From the NCBI GenBank assembly GCA_027924585.1, contig BSBM01000779.1, positions 16,102,001 to 16,166,000 of the forward strand: a stretch of 64,000 nt of DNA, given 5' to 3'. A program made the position numbers and the translations under genes. Source of the DNA: Larix kaempferi. Lineage: Eukaryota; Streptophyta; Pinopsida; Pinales; Pinaceae. The notes below the pieces were generated by a model. It was not told the origin of the DNA. It worked only from the letters and a program-made list of their open reading frames with translations, and ran no database searches. Shown here piece after piece: positions 32,565 through 43,339 of this stretch (positions within the stretch are counted from its first letter, which is position 1; every line of letters starts with the position of its first letter).

Positions 32565-35500
32565 CATGCGATGTATGTTTCCCTAGCGAGGAGCTCAAGG
32601 ACAAGGCCCCGCTTTTAATACCCCAATTTTGACCCTTATGAAATATTGGATTTTAATGTAAATATTGTATACATGCGATGTATGTTTCCCTACCGTGGAG
32701 CTCAAAGCCAAGGCCCCGCTAGTGTATGTTCAGATTTTATTTATAATGGACAAGTATTTGATATTTTGTTACCCATGTGCTATCAAGCCATGGAATATTG
32801 TAAATGATGTAAATATTTGATAGTGCAATAAAACACCAAAACTGGCTATGGGAGCAACGAATGAGAAGGGCCATGTGTATTCCACTAGGGAGTGGTGAGG
32901 GGGCTATGGGGATGAACCATATGCTTCCAAATGTCATTGTGTGAACCCATTTGACTTTCCTTGCTGACATTTAATTCTGTTGTAAGGAAGTTGTTGAAGA
33001 ATTCAGTCCATGGCTTCAATGGAGCATGGGCAGCCCAGAAATTCGTATGGCAGAGTATGGGATCTGTTTTCTTGTACCACAAGTCACCCTACTTCATGGG
33101 AGTTTCTTCTTCCTCATTCCCATTCCATTGTTGAAGAGGCCAACATCATTTTTCACCCATTACGAATTCCCAGCAGTGAGCAAAACCATAAATCGCAACT
33201 TTGCAAGAACCCACGTTTTGAAGAGCCATAAACGCCCAGATTTGGTACTTGACAGTAAAATCCAATGGGGGATCCATATATATGAACCTTGGGGCGAATT
33301 TGAGAGTATTAGATACATCGAAATCCATAGATAAACCCATTTTTTATAGCTCAGAAACTCAGTGACGGGATTGGGTTATTTGATGACAGAATTGTGAGAA
33401 ATCCAAGTGTGAATGATTGAACAGAGGTTGGGTTTGCTTGATAAACCCAGTGAAGGATGAGATCTCAAGGAATTAGCAGTTGGACCTTTCTATGCCCACC
33501 CTGAATAGCACTGGAGGGAAGGGACGCCTGAGGGACTGCGTAGCAGAGAAGGGGACCTTCCTTGTGTTGGGTGAGGTAGGTATTGTGGGTGCCATACTGT
33601 TGAATTCATTTGAGATGCCTGTAGCTCCGTGGTTGAGCTCACTGGCATAGCATTTCCCTCCTTTGTCTTTTGTATGCTTGATAAACCCAACTGTGTGTTG
33701 GCTTAACATAGCTGTTGAGTGAATCCATGGTTGTGAGTGAACCTGTTTAGTTCCTCCTTAGTGGATGCACAACCCAACTCGGGGGTGATCTCTCAGCTAA
33801 AAGACTACAGGATGGACAGAGATCTATGGTCGGGTGGATGTTGCTCTCACATAGCCAGTTGTTTGGACAACTTCATCTCAAAGATAAGTGTTCTCTGTGT
33901 TTAAAATTATATGCATGATGTGTTTTGCAGTGTGTTAATTCTGAATGTTAATTATTCATGTTAATGAGATGAAATGAATATATTCATATGGTTGATATGA
34001 AGCTTGTGCATAGCATAATAATGAGGTTGATTCTCTGTATGTTGATTCATCATCTGTTTGGGATAGACATGCTGATGCGTTCTAGTCTGTGTGTGCGTTA
34101 TTATGTTTTAAATTTCGTTGTATAATTCAAGTATGCATTTTATTTAAATGGCAAAAATTTAGTCTTATGGCTTTGGGGAAGAATCAGACACCCCCGTGTT
34201 ACAGTCATGTTCCCTCCGTGGTTTGGAATGATGGAAGGGGTCGTGACATATGATGTGACATAGGATTTCACAAGATCTAGAAAAATATTTTCCTTCTCTA
34301 CTTCCATGGTATCCTGCTTCCTTTTCATTTTGATCCCTTCACTTCGAGTTTGTACCAAGTTGTCTTTTAAATTGATCATTTTGGCTTTGTTGCATTCTAA
34401 ATCATCAAGTAATTTATCTACATTTTCTGCATTTTCTTGCGTTGCAACAACATTTACAGAAGCTGTGAATTTTGAATCTTTGTTAGTACCCTCTACTAAA
34501 TTACTTTCTTGAACAGTCACAATATCAAGTTGGGTACCAGTTTTCAATCTCTTTTCAGTTATCCTTAGGATGGTCTTGATTTTTGGATAAAAAAAAATAG
34601 TATCAAGTTTAGATACAAAATGTTGCTTTGAAGGCATGAAAGGCGCAAGTCCAAGCTCAACCAATGGAATATGACCTTTAGTAAGAGGTATTTATGGATT
34701 AGGATTATCTACATTCATATCTTGTTGATCCGGATTTTCTTCTTTATTCTTCTTTTCTTCCATAAATTTCTTGATCCTTTAATATTCTTCCCTTTTCTTG
34801 TTAACTTCATCTTGTAACCTCTTCTGTTCATGTTTTGTAGCTTCCTTATTTGCTATTTCTTGTTCTTCTTTTATGCTTGAATCCTCTTCTCTTTGTCTTC
34901 TTTCTTCCTCTTGCTTAGCCAGTTTCTCTTCTTGTAGCTTCTTTGTGTTTTCTTTCACTAGTTCTTCCTCCTGCAAATTTTTTGCTTTCTCAGCTACTAA
35001 GGCCTCCTCATTGGATTTCTTTTGCTCTGATCCTTTTATGGCTTCTTTTCTATGGCTTGAGCTTGTTTCTGTTTTCCTGCCAAACCTCTTATTTAAGGCT
35101 GCCATGTTCTTTGCTCACCTGTACAGTTCTTCATCTTTCAAGAAGTGATCATAATACTTGAAATTGATTCTACATGATGCACACTGTTTGGATACCTTAT
35201 GTAAACTATCATTTATGACGAAAATTCTCTCCCCAAAGTGATATGCTTCCAATTCCTTTAAAAAAAATTCAGGCCCTTTGAATTTGGTGAACTTGTATGC
35301 TCTGATTGTGAATGGGAGTGGATGATAAGAGGCCTTTTTATTATCATGCAAAAAATGCCCGACTCCATTTAAAAAACTTGTCTCACTGCTTCCTTTAGAA
35401 CAACATAATCTATAACATACTTTGGCATCAAAGAAGGGATTTTGGTGCCTCTGCACATTCGGATATAGGTGCCTTTTGGTGTAAAGTAGTAATCTCCATA

Positions 35501-36511
35501 TTTGTTGTTTACCTCCAAAGCCGCATAAGACATACAATTTATGTCTTTGCAAAAAATTAATCAATATAGAGGTATTATGAACTCTTCACAAATTGTATTG
35601 TAGAAACTTGCATGTCTTTGCGCCCACTTGATCTGATATGCCACATAGATGGGGGTCTCGTCTGGAACCCAATAGCACCCTATCTTATGGAATGGATTTC
35701 TGATAAGGATACAATCAATCAGATAAGAAGACATGTAGAATTCCGCTTTGTTTTGTTTCAATCCCTCATGATCTCCTAATATAGTCTCATCCACGTTCTC
35801 TGAAATGATGTCTGCCCAGTTAAATATAGTACCATGTGTAATGACATGATATATTAGAGTAACCCAGTTGAGCTTATACATGTTCGCATTTTCCCTCCCG
35901 TAAACTTTGCGTAACATCATTGCAACAATTCTGAATGCAGTTTTTAGATTTTGTGTATCGTGCTCTCCACTAGTTCTTTGCCTCAACTGTTTACCAAGGA
36001 TAATCATTTTCTTTGCGTACTCCCAGTAATTTATCTTTACGCTATTAATCCAATCATTAGTTAGGAATTATTTAGGAGCTGGCAACGTGTATGCTTTACT
36101 TATGTGCACATGTTGAAATGAAGTGATTCCATTTCCATTAACTCCCGAAATGATTATGAAATTTGCATCGATATGTGGTAAGATCCAGCTTATGACTTCG
36201 GAACACGGGAACAAGTTTGGTCGAGTAGTCTCCTTGTGAAGTCCGTATTTATTTATATTTTGATATATCACCATTTTTTTTATCGAGGCATCTGGCACGT
36301 TTAGGCATTTGATGCGTTGGTATATTTCTCCCCACTTGTATTCGGGGACTATCCCAGTGATTGCTCTAGTATCTTCGAACTGGATCTCCATGGTAGATTC
36401 TAGAACTATCTCAATGTCATAATCAGATTCTACCACTTTGCCTTTGTGTTTAGAAACTCTCCTAGACATGTCAGGATCTTGAAATATAAGAGCAATATCA
36501 AGATTTGACAT

Positions 36512-37942
36512 GGTTTATGTTTGCAGTATAATCAAAATTCTAATAAAACACTGAATATCCTATTTTATTTCTGCTCAAATTACCAAATAAGGTTATATGC
36601 ATTCCTAACTATCCAAGCTATCAATCTGGCTACACAACTACTCCCAATGAAAAATACTCCTGAAGTACATGCATATTTCAAATAATTCCCTATTGTGAAA
36701 ACAATTTTGAAACTACTGCCTTGTATTTGTAATAAACAAGATAAGAAGGTTGAGGATTGGGGAGGGAAATGTTGAAACAAATGTTTTCTCTTCTGATGGC
36801 TCAAGATTTTGGCACCAAATTTAAACAATTTTCTGATCGTGGCTTATCAGTTTAAGAATTCCAAACATAGTAAATGGAAATAACAATAAGAAATTTTGAA
36901 CTCAACCATTGAATAACCACTAGTTCTTCTTCAAATTTCTTGATTTTAAATTCTAATTTCAAAGGTTTTATGCCACCAATCATGCATGAAACTGGTTTAA
37001 ATGCACCATAATTCTGAAGCCAAAAGCATGAGAAGACATTCTATATGCGAATAAAACAAATACTCTGAATAAGCTAATCTATTGACCATGTAGAATATAA
37101 AATAGATTGATTGATTAACGCCTCCTCTAGTGATTGTTAGATTTATCTGCCAGGTTTCAATTGTTTTCTTAAAACATCAAAAAGATTAGGTTTTCAATCC
37201 ACAACTACAAAAGACAATCTTGTAAGGGTTCAAGGTTCAGAACTGGAACTAGAGACTAATTGTTGGCAGCCACCTCGTTAGAGTATATATGCTTGGGTTG
37301 AAATGAACGAAAGATTGAACATGGAATCGCCCAAGCTTTGATGAAATTTTCAACTGGTCAAGGTTTACATGGTTCCCTTAAAACCTATCCGTTATCAATC
37401 ATCCAAAAGGAGAGGCAAGCTATCGTCTACAAATTCTATGATTTGCGACTGCAAAACTAGGGCAAATAAAACGGCTCTAATGAAAAACCATGGATACCTA
37501 ATCAATTTTAGCCAAATGTCACAAATATTAGGTAAAGAATAAGACCACCTACCTGGAAAGATAACATCCTTGCTTCCGAGTTGGCTGTCGAGGTGGAAAA
37601 ATCCTTATTCCAAGTGGTGCGGTTGAGAAAATGATGTCCAGATAACGAAATAGAGCGGTTTTCTTCTCTTAAATATACCCTTAACCATGAACTTAATAAA
37701 TGGCTAACGAATGTTGAGAGAAATGTTCACATTACTTGTGCAATCATACAAAAAAATTTGGGTGCTTTATATCGGGTTGAAATAGGTTATGCATCGATCT
37801 GTTTTCGGTAATATGTTCGTTTTGCATCGACATTCTCGGTGCCTATAACAACAAGTGTCCACTGACCAAACTTACAATATTGACAAAGTAAAAGTAACAC
37901 CTTCTACCGATCCTTTCTTTTCAGGCTGAATGAGATATTACC
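36512..37942. other. Leader region of the TNP2-intron element
   Basis: AT-rich and non-coding upstream (minus orientation) of the coiled-coil ORF. A TGTTGGCAGCCACC string at 37,262 and several other TGTT starts were tested as LTR starts against the 25,164 end without a match. Confidence 0.35.
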
Positions 37943-38340
37943 CCGATATGCTTCGGACCAAAACCAAATTTGGACGCGACTAATTCGGAGCGAAATTGAG
38001 AAGGAACCCGATACGTAGCAGGGAAAATATCAAATATTTAACTGTTGAGGTATTTCGGGACAAAATCGAAGTATGCTCCGATCTTTCTGATGAGAAAAAG
38101 GTAAATCAGACCCGAAATCTTTGGAGAGAAACTAGGTCTAGATCCGATCATATCGACGCAAGATTGTATTGTGCTCCGACCGTTTCAGATCAATTCTCAA
38201 TTTGGCAGTGACCATTTCAGAGCAAAATTTGATTTTATAGCGACTGTTTCGGCGAGAAAGTTGATTTTGGCAGCGACTATTTCGGGGAAAAATCATATTT
38301 TTCTTCGACTGTTTGGGCGAAAATTTTGATTTTACTCCGA
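37943..38340. repeat. Degenerate 32-33 bp minisatellite
   Basis: About 12 units with a CCGACTGTTTCGG-like head followed by a GCAAAATTTGATTTT-like body. Unit starts fall near 37,943, 37,976, 38,008, 38,041, 38,078, 38,112, 38,144, 38,176, 38,208, 38,240, 38,273 and 38,305. The period is nearly constant although units are strongly diverged. It lies at the 5' side of the coiled-coil ORF, within 200 bp of the end of the host element. Confidence 0.75.
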
Positions 38341-39985
38341 AACATGAAAACTAAAAAAAAAAATTCTAAATGTAAAATTATTTACAAGGAATCAGACTCT
38401 AAAATACTTTGGAAATATAAACAACTAAAAGAAAAATAAAATTAAAAGTTAACTAAAATTATAAGGAAGGGCCCTAAATCTAAAAAAAATGGGGAAGGGG
38501 TTGCAGCTGCAACACATTGTAATTTGTATTTCCCACTAACTGTAGGTTATTCAAAGATAAGGTACCTCCTAATTATAATGTCTTTCCCATCAATTGCACA
38601 GATGCAAAACAAATGTTGAAAATTTTGGGTGTAGAGTACATATTTTATCATGCATGCCCCAATGATTGTATTATATATAGAGGCGACTACGTAGACAAAG
38701 AGATATGTCCAAAATGTGGGCATGAAAGATACAAAGAATCGAATAACAAGGCTAAAGCACATGGTCCTCCTCATAAGAGACATGACTATAATCCAAAGGA
38801 TTCAAAGGCTCTTTCGTTGCAAAAAAATAGCTATGATGCAAGGATGGCATGCATCGAACTGAAGCGAGGAAGGAGTTGTGCAAATACCAACATATTCAAT
38901 AGCCATGAATCATTTAGAGGATACATGGCCCGATAAATTCAAGGACGAAGTACGTAGCCTCCTATTGAGCATAACCATTGATGGCGTCAACCCATATTCC
39001 CAACCAAACAACATCTATACTATTTGGCCTGTAGTAGTGGTCAATAACAATATCCCCCCATGGTTTTCCGTGAAGAATGAACATCTGATGTTGGTTCTTA
39101 TAGTCCTTGGTAAAAGACAAGTGAAGAATATGGATGTTTACCTACAACCATTAATCGATGAATTCAAGGAATTATGGGAAGGGATACAGGTATATGATGA
39201 GTCGAGACCCATTCCATCACAAAGAGTTTTACACTATATGGCATATGTGCATACATCACACATGATTATTCGGGGTTAGGAGTTTGCTTAGGTAAATATG
39301 TTGTTTTATTTGTTTTTATATTCAAAGCAATAATTTTTGACATATCTAATTCGGTCTGACTATATTCATCTTCAATGACTAACGTTCTCTCTTTACTATA
39401 ACATTGCAGGTCTTGTAACAAAAGGTTATTATGGATATAAATGTTTTGGACCTTATATGAAGTCTAGGTGGTCCAAAGACCTACGAAAGTTTGTGTACGA
39501 CTTCTCTAGGGTATTCCTCCCAGAAAACCACTCTATAATGAGCTCCCAATAGAAGAAAATATTTTGAAGAAATATCATAAAATATCTTAAGATTTCCCAA
39601 TTACTAGATCCCATGCATATATTTAGAAATGTTTCATGTTCTTTGTGGTGTCACATATCATCCAAAAAAGTGACAAGATGAAAGTCATGAAAGACCTTAT
39701 TTCTTCAAATACTAAAAAGAAACATTGGCCAAGACAAGAAAATAGAGGAGAGGTTGGCCCCTCTTTTTCATATTAAAAAAGGCAATGTCCCATGGATTTT
39801 GAAGAAATATGATATTAATTTGGAAAAATAAGTTATATTGGGCGTGAAGGCACCTTCTTTTTATGGGTCTACTCTACGACGCTGCTTCAGTACATCAGAA
39901 GAAAAGTTGTCAAGTTTGAAATCACATGACCATCTCAACCTTCAAAGGGTACATATAATGCCAAAAAATTGTTATTACTATTATT

Positions 39986-41400
39986 TATATCTTTTTCCAC
40001 AAAAGTTAAAATGCACTTAACTTTTTGTGTTTACTTTGTAGTGCTCTCTGATTTCTCCATCAATATTTGAATGTTTGTATTTCTTGATTTTTTTTGTTAT
40101 AAATAGTGTTAAGAATTATAATTGCATTAATTTATGACATTTCTGTTAGAATGTAATGTTTTTTTTATTATATGATTCGATTAAATTGAATTTTTGTTAT
40201 ATTGTAATGTTTTTGGATTTTTTTTATTGTATTTATAATGTTAACTCCGACATAGAAAATGACACATTTGTAACCTTGGTGGAGATTGTAAATCCAACAA
40301 TTTTTTTTACTAGTGTACTTGATCTCTACAATGACTTAATTTATGGACTTGATAACAATGAAATTTATAACAACAAAATTTAATGTGCTCTCTAATTTCT
40401 ACATGATCAATATTTGAATGTTTGTATTTCATGATGTTTTGTCATAAATAATGCTAAGCATTATAATTGCAAATGTTTGCAAATGTTTTATGAATGAGAA
40501 TAAGAGATAAAAAAGGGCGTAAAGATCATCAAATCAACTTCATGATTAATAATAATAATCTATTTGGAGAATGCAAGTTGTGGCTTTACATTAGTTGAGA
40601 GAAAAATGATGTTATTTTAATTAACTATTTGTTTTTCTTCCTATCAAAGATTTGATATTTGTAATTGTAAAGTGAGCTATTGTCAACAAATTAAAAATAT
40701 TGAATGATACATTGATAGGTCATATTCATGTTCATATAATTTATAATTTTTTTTTGTGATGTTCATAAACATGATACTATGACAAATTGTACAACCAACA
40801 TAAATCATATAGCTAGTTGTCACAACTTCATCCATTATCAATACAAAATTCATAAAAATATTTAATTCAATGATTTTTTTATTCAATTATATTATGTAAA
40901 CATAAGCATATCATTATCAACATCTAACAAACATAAAAATAAACACCATCATACCATCTTTAATATAAAACTAATAAAAATAAGCATGAAAGCACCATCA
41001 TAAACATTATGTTATTGCATATTCATCTAACATATACATCTTACAGATTTAAACATCATCTAACACACATATGATCTAACAATAACATGTAACAAAACAC
41101 AAGTTCCAGTTTCTAACATAATGAACATCTTCGAAGTTGACCTAACATACACAAGTACATTACCATCAACATATAAATAAACATCAACATAATCATCGAC
41201 ATCAACGCATGCAAAATGGAAAACACAAACAACTAATGAACATCATTGAACCTGACCTAACATACACATCATGACCATCAACATATAAATAAACATCAAC
41301 ATCAACATCAACATCAACATCTTCAAAATGGAAAATGATGTAGATATATAAAAATATAAATAATAGCATCAAAATGATGATAAATGTCAAATATACATGT
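39986..41400. other. AT-rich spacer between TNP2 and the PMD gene
   Basis: No coding signature. Near-duplicate stretches around 40,060-40,100 and 40,405-40,450 share TATTTGAATGTTTGTATTTC. A (CATCAA)n microsatellite lies at 41,293-41,320. Confidence 0.45.
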
Positions 41401-43229
41401 CTAGTCCACGCCCAGAACGATATCATCATCACTACCTATCGACCCACCAAATGTATTATCACCTCCAGTGGTAGAGCTAGAGGCATGATCAATACCTCTG
41501 CTAGAAAATAAACTATCATGTAGATTAGTAGGAAAGACATCTCTAGGAACCTGGATCATCCCACCCGATTTGAGCATCATCTCCGAAGTTGAGGGGACTA
41601 GTGGATGAGGATCATGGGGAGTTGATGGATTAATAGAGGTTGTTCGGTCAGATAGGTATAATGGATCAGATGTTGGATCTATCGAAGTAAGGGGAGGTGG
41701 AGGAGATGATGAAGAAGAAGGTGATGGAGGTGGAGGACATGGTGGAGAAGGAGGTGGATGAGATGTCGAATATGGAGGATTAGGATGTGGAGGCAGAGGA
41801 GGAGGTGCAGTGGATGTGGAGGCTGCCCCACTAGTCAAAGCAGCGAATGGAGAAGGAGGTGGACTAGGAGGTTGAGGATCTCTGCTCCCATCAGACGATA
41901 AACTACCATGAGGGATGGAATCTAAAAGAATGCAAGCACCAACAATGTGCTACATCAAGCTCTTCATATAAAGAGGAAGCATCCGCCATAGCTCAAGGTA
42001 CCGGTCCTGCCTTTGAATATCCCTGACAAGAACAAGTCGAACCCCTTGATCCGCTGATAATTTGGCCAACTTATATGTAATGTCCTGTCAGAACCTCTGC
42101 TTTGGCCTCCGTCGAAGGCCAGGTCTAGCTAGATGAGGTACCTCAGGATGATCATGCATCTCTATGTCCTCACCCTCATCATGTGGCGGAGGAGGCCCCA
42201 CATCGCCATCAAATGTATCAATATCTATAAAATATATAGTACACAATAATAATTAGACAATTTCATTAAACATGAATTTAATATAACAATTTAAAACATA
42301 TTTCATTTGCATTAAGTATAAAGATATGCAACCATATCTAACCAAGACTGGTCCTTGTCGCCTAGCATGTCAAGAACATCTGCAGTAATCCTCGCAGGAA
42401 ATTATGGCTACCCCCTCTTGGGAATCATATTCCCCCACATGCGCATACACACATCTGTCATCAACCTAGGAGGGCGTCAATCAAAAGATAGCCTACTCAT
42501 CGGAAATCTCTCCAAAAATAGACAAAACAAATTTGAATCGAAGGGGAAGTTCCCACTCTCGCTAATACACGCACGACATCGATTGAGAGCATAACAAAAC
42601 CATCGTAAAAAAATAGAATACCACCTAATGCATCTAGGTGCATACACTAAAGAATCAACATAATATAATAAAGGGTAGCTAATGCGCTGCCCATCAATGG
42701 TGTAATGCACGATAGTCGTCACCAACAAAGAGAGGCAGCTCACATCCTGTCTACCAAAAGAAGCAATGGAAAGTTATCCACCGCTGAACTGAAACTAAGA
42801 AGGCTAGAGGATGTTGTGATCAACATATCTATGAACATATACCAGTTGAGTCGCTGCTACATCTCCAGTTGGAACCTCAGGGAACTGAGGAAGGTCCTCA
42901 CCTCTCCTGGAGAGCCCTATGATAAAGTATATGTCCTACTTAGTGGATTAGAACCACTCATCAGGATCAACTCGAAAGGCTTGCCTATGATGATCCCAAC
43001 GTGCGATCAATTGGGTCAGGAACATACTGTTCCCCTTGACTGATGTCACCTCCTCATAGAACTTGAGGAGGCCGACAAGTCTCAAGAGGTGTCTGGTATG
43101 AGGCGTAATGGGACGAGGGTATAAATATCTCTCCCTCTCCCTGGACTCCCACTCTATGCGGAAGTTATACTGATCTACTTGTGCCTCATGCAGTTGCCTA
43201 TCATCGTGACGACCATGTCTTTGTTTCAC
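41401..43229 (-). pseudogene. PMD-type (plant mobile domain) gene of the CACTA shell
   Basis: Reading minus from ATG 43,229: LLRLVGLLKFYEEV, then SMFLTQLIARWDHHRQAFRV, a stop and frame change near 42,948, then YFIIGLSRRGEDLPQF, and from 42,743 SLLVTTIVHYTIDGQRIS and CLFLERFPM. Each block has a counterpart in the same order in the antisense gene of the gypsy element at 50.2-51.5 kb (GLLKFFEV, LLSHMLRCWDAAQQHFVI, YFLTCLSRRGD, SFLLERVSL). A good acceptor (TATTTTATAG/ATATTG, exon from about 42,222) starts a C-terminal exon that is acidic then Pro/Ser-rich (PPPPLPPHPN-like runs) and ends at 41,401. PMD proteins occur in plant transposons and in host MAIN/MAIL1 factors linked to transposon silencing. 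Stops and frameshifts make this copy inactive. Confidence 0.62.
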
Positions 43230-43339
43230 ATATAATATAAATCAATCTCATAAGCATACATATAAAATAATTATAACAATATTATATATACTAAAATCAA
43301 ATATTAAAATTTTTCCAAAAAAAGGGAAACTAGTGTGCC

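Larger units (their letters stand above)
30974..34248 (+). mobile_element. LTR-A: solo LTR inserted in the copia 3' LTR
   Basis: Starts TGTAATACCCCAATTTTGAC and ends GGGTCGTGACA. Flanking pentamers are TATGC (30,969-30,973) and TATGA (34,249-34,253). The intact copia 5' LTR (CTCTTTAGATCTG/TTGTGACATAG near 27,718) shows the empty site. Without its own nested insertion it is about 1.74 kb. Its first 107 bp are duplicated in tandem (second copy from 32,617). It is non-coding; the far end matches the reverse complement of the LTR-B end (CATGTTCCCTCC), so the two belong to one family. Confidence 0.8.
27095..34270 (+). mobile_element. Non-autonomous Ty1/copia element with nested insertions
   Basis: 5' LTR 27,095-27,747 and 3' LTR 30,168-30,973 plus 34,254-34,270 share sequence end to end. 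A PBS and polypurine tract are in the right places. Internal coding is gag, protease start, then the linker normally located between integrase and RT (RPIWAQKVLVVDGN, then GDPYDHRTTRSQ), then the very end of RNase H (IEEQLANIFANTFTKESFF). Integrase and RT are missing, so it depended on a relative for movement. It interrupts the coiled-coil ORF. I could not find a convincing 5-bp target duplication (ATATA against CAAGA). Confidence 0.85.
30168..34270 (+). repeat. Copia 3' LTR, interrupted by LTR-A
   Basis: Left part 30,168-30,973 and right tail 34,254-34,270. After removing the LTR-A insertion and a 172-bp internal duplication the LTR is about 651 bp, matching the 653-bp 5' copy. Confidence 0.88.
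26170..36511 (-). pseudogene. Large unfamiliar ORF with coiled-coil tail, split by a copia element
   Basis: Reading minus from an ATG at 36,511 (MSNLDIALIFQDPDMSRR): globular part to about 35,110 with WGEIYQRIKCLNVP, CSEVISWILPHIDAN, KLNWVTLIYHVITHGTIFNW, FYMSSYLIDCILIRNP and YNTICEEFIIPLY; then a highly charged Lys/Glu coiled coil (LQEEELVKENTKKLQEEK); then MKRKQDTMEVEKENIFLDL, cut at 34,271 by the copia insertion. It resumes at 27,094 as IQSLEDEKDSLNVQL, then more coiled coil (LFHSQELLTEQAYELKEM), ending near 26,170 with STHEIALKLLEPQHS. Without the insertion this is about 1,000 residues. It needs one frame change near 35,560 and has several stops. The globular region loosely recalls plant transposon accessory proteins, but I do not recognise it and assign no function. 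Confidence 0.6.
25164..38514 (-). mobile_element. 13.35-kb retroelement-like insertion in the TNP2 intron
   Basis: Termini TGTTG...CAACA are flanked by a perfect 5-bp duplication CATTG (25,159-25,163 and 38,515-38,519), as for integrase-type insertion. Removing the nested copia element leaves about 6.2 kb. The only long reading frame is the minus-strand ORF described separately; no gag knuckle, RT or integrase of its own is visible. I could not find long terminal direct repeats by eye, so it may be an LTR element with very diverged ends or a non-autonomous derivative. Confidence 0.65.
24624..39985 (+). pseudogene. CACTA TNP2 transposase gene with a 13.5-kb intron
   Basis: Exon A (about 24,624-25,071) contains DNEPGDDAHITEAFF, ESLKSASTTPLFGSGWSKY and AKYGMSYACFSTML. 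Splicing ..TTGAG/GTAGTT at 25,071 to ..CTGTAG/GTTATTC at 38,546 restores the frame as STMLRLFKDKVPPNYN. Exon B has the signature HACPNDCIIYRGDYVDKEIC and PKCGHERY, then DGVNPYSQPNNIYTIWPVV, NIPPWFSVK and DVYLQPLIDEFKELW. A second intron (39,292-39,419) joins LG to LVTKGYYGYKCFGPYMKSRW and FLPENHSI. Remnants continue to SLKSHDHLN near 39,930. This is the Transposase_21/TNP2 family that cuts CACTA ends. Frameshifts near 24,880 and 38,900 and a lost C-terminal half make it inactive. The first intron holds a full retroelement nest. Confidence 0.88.

Noticed and set aside
27090-34275. Target duplication for the copia element
   Set aside because: Flanks ATATA and CAAGA do not match; no alternative LTR edge gave a repeat, so none is claimed.
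34798-35161. Ser/Phe/Leu-rich plus-strand ORFs resembling membrane proteins
   Set aside because: They are the reverse complement of the Lys/Glu-rich coiled coil of the minus-strand ORF.
37996-38211. 71-residue plus-strand ORF
   Set aside because: It lies wholly within the 32-33 bp minisatellite and has no domain.
37262-38514. LTR starting at TGTTGGCAGCC as partner of the 25,164 end
   Set aside because: Beyond the first five bases the sequences diverge; other TGTT starts failed as well.
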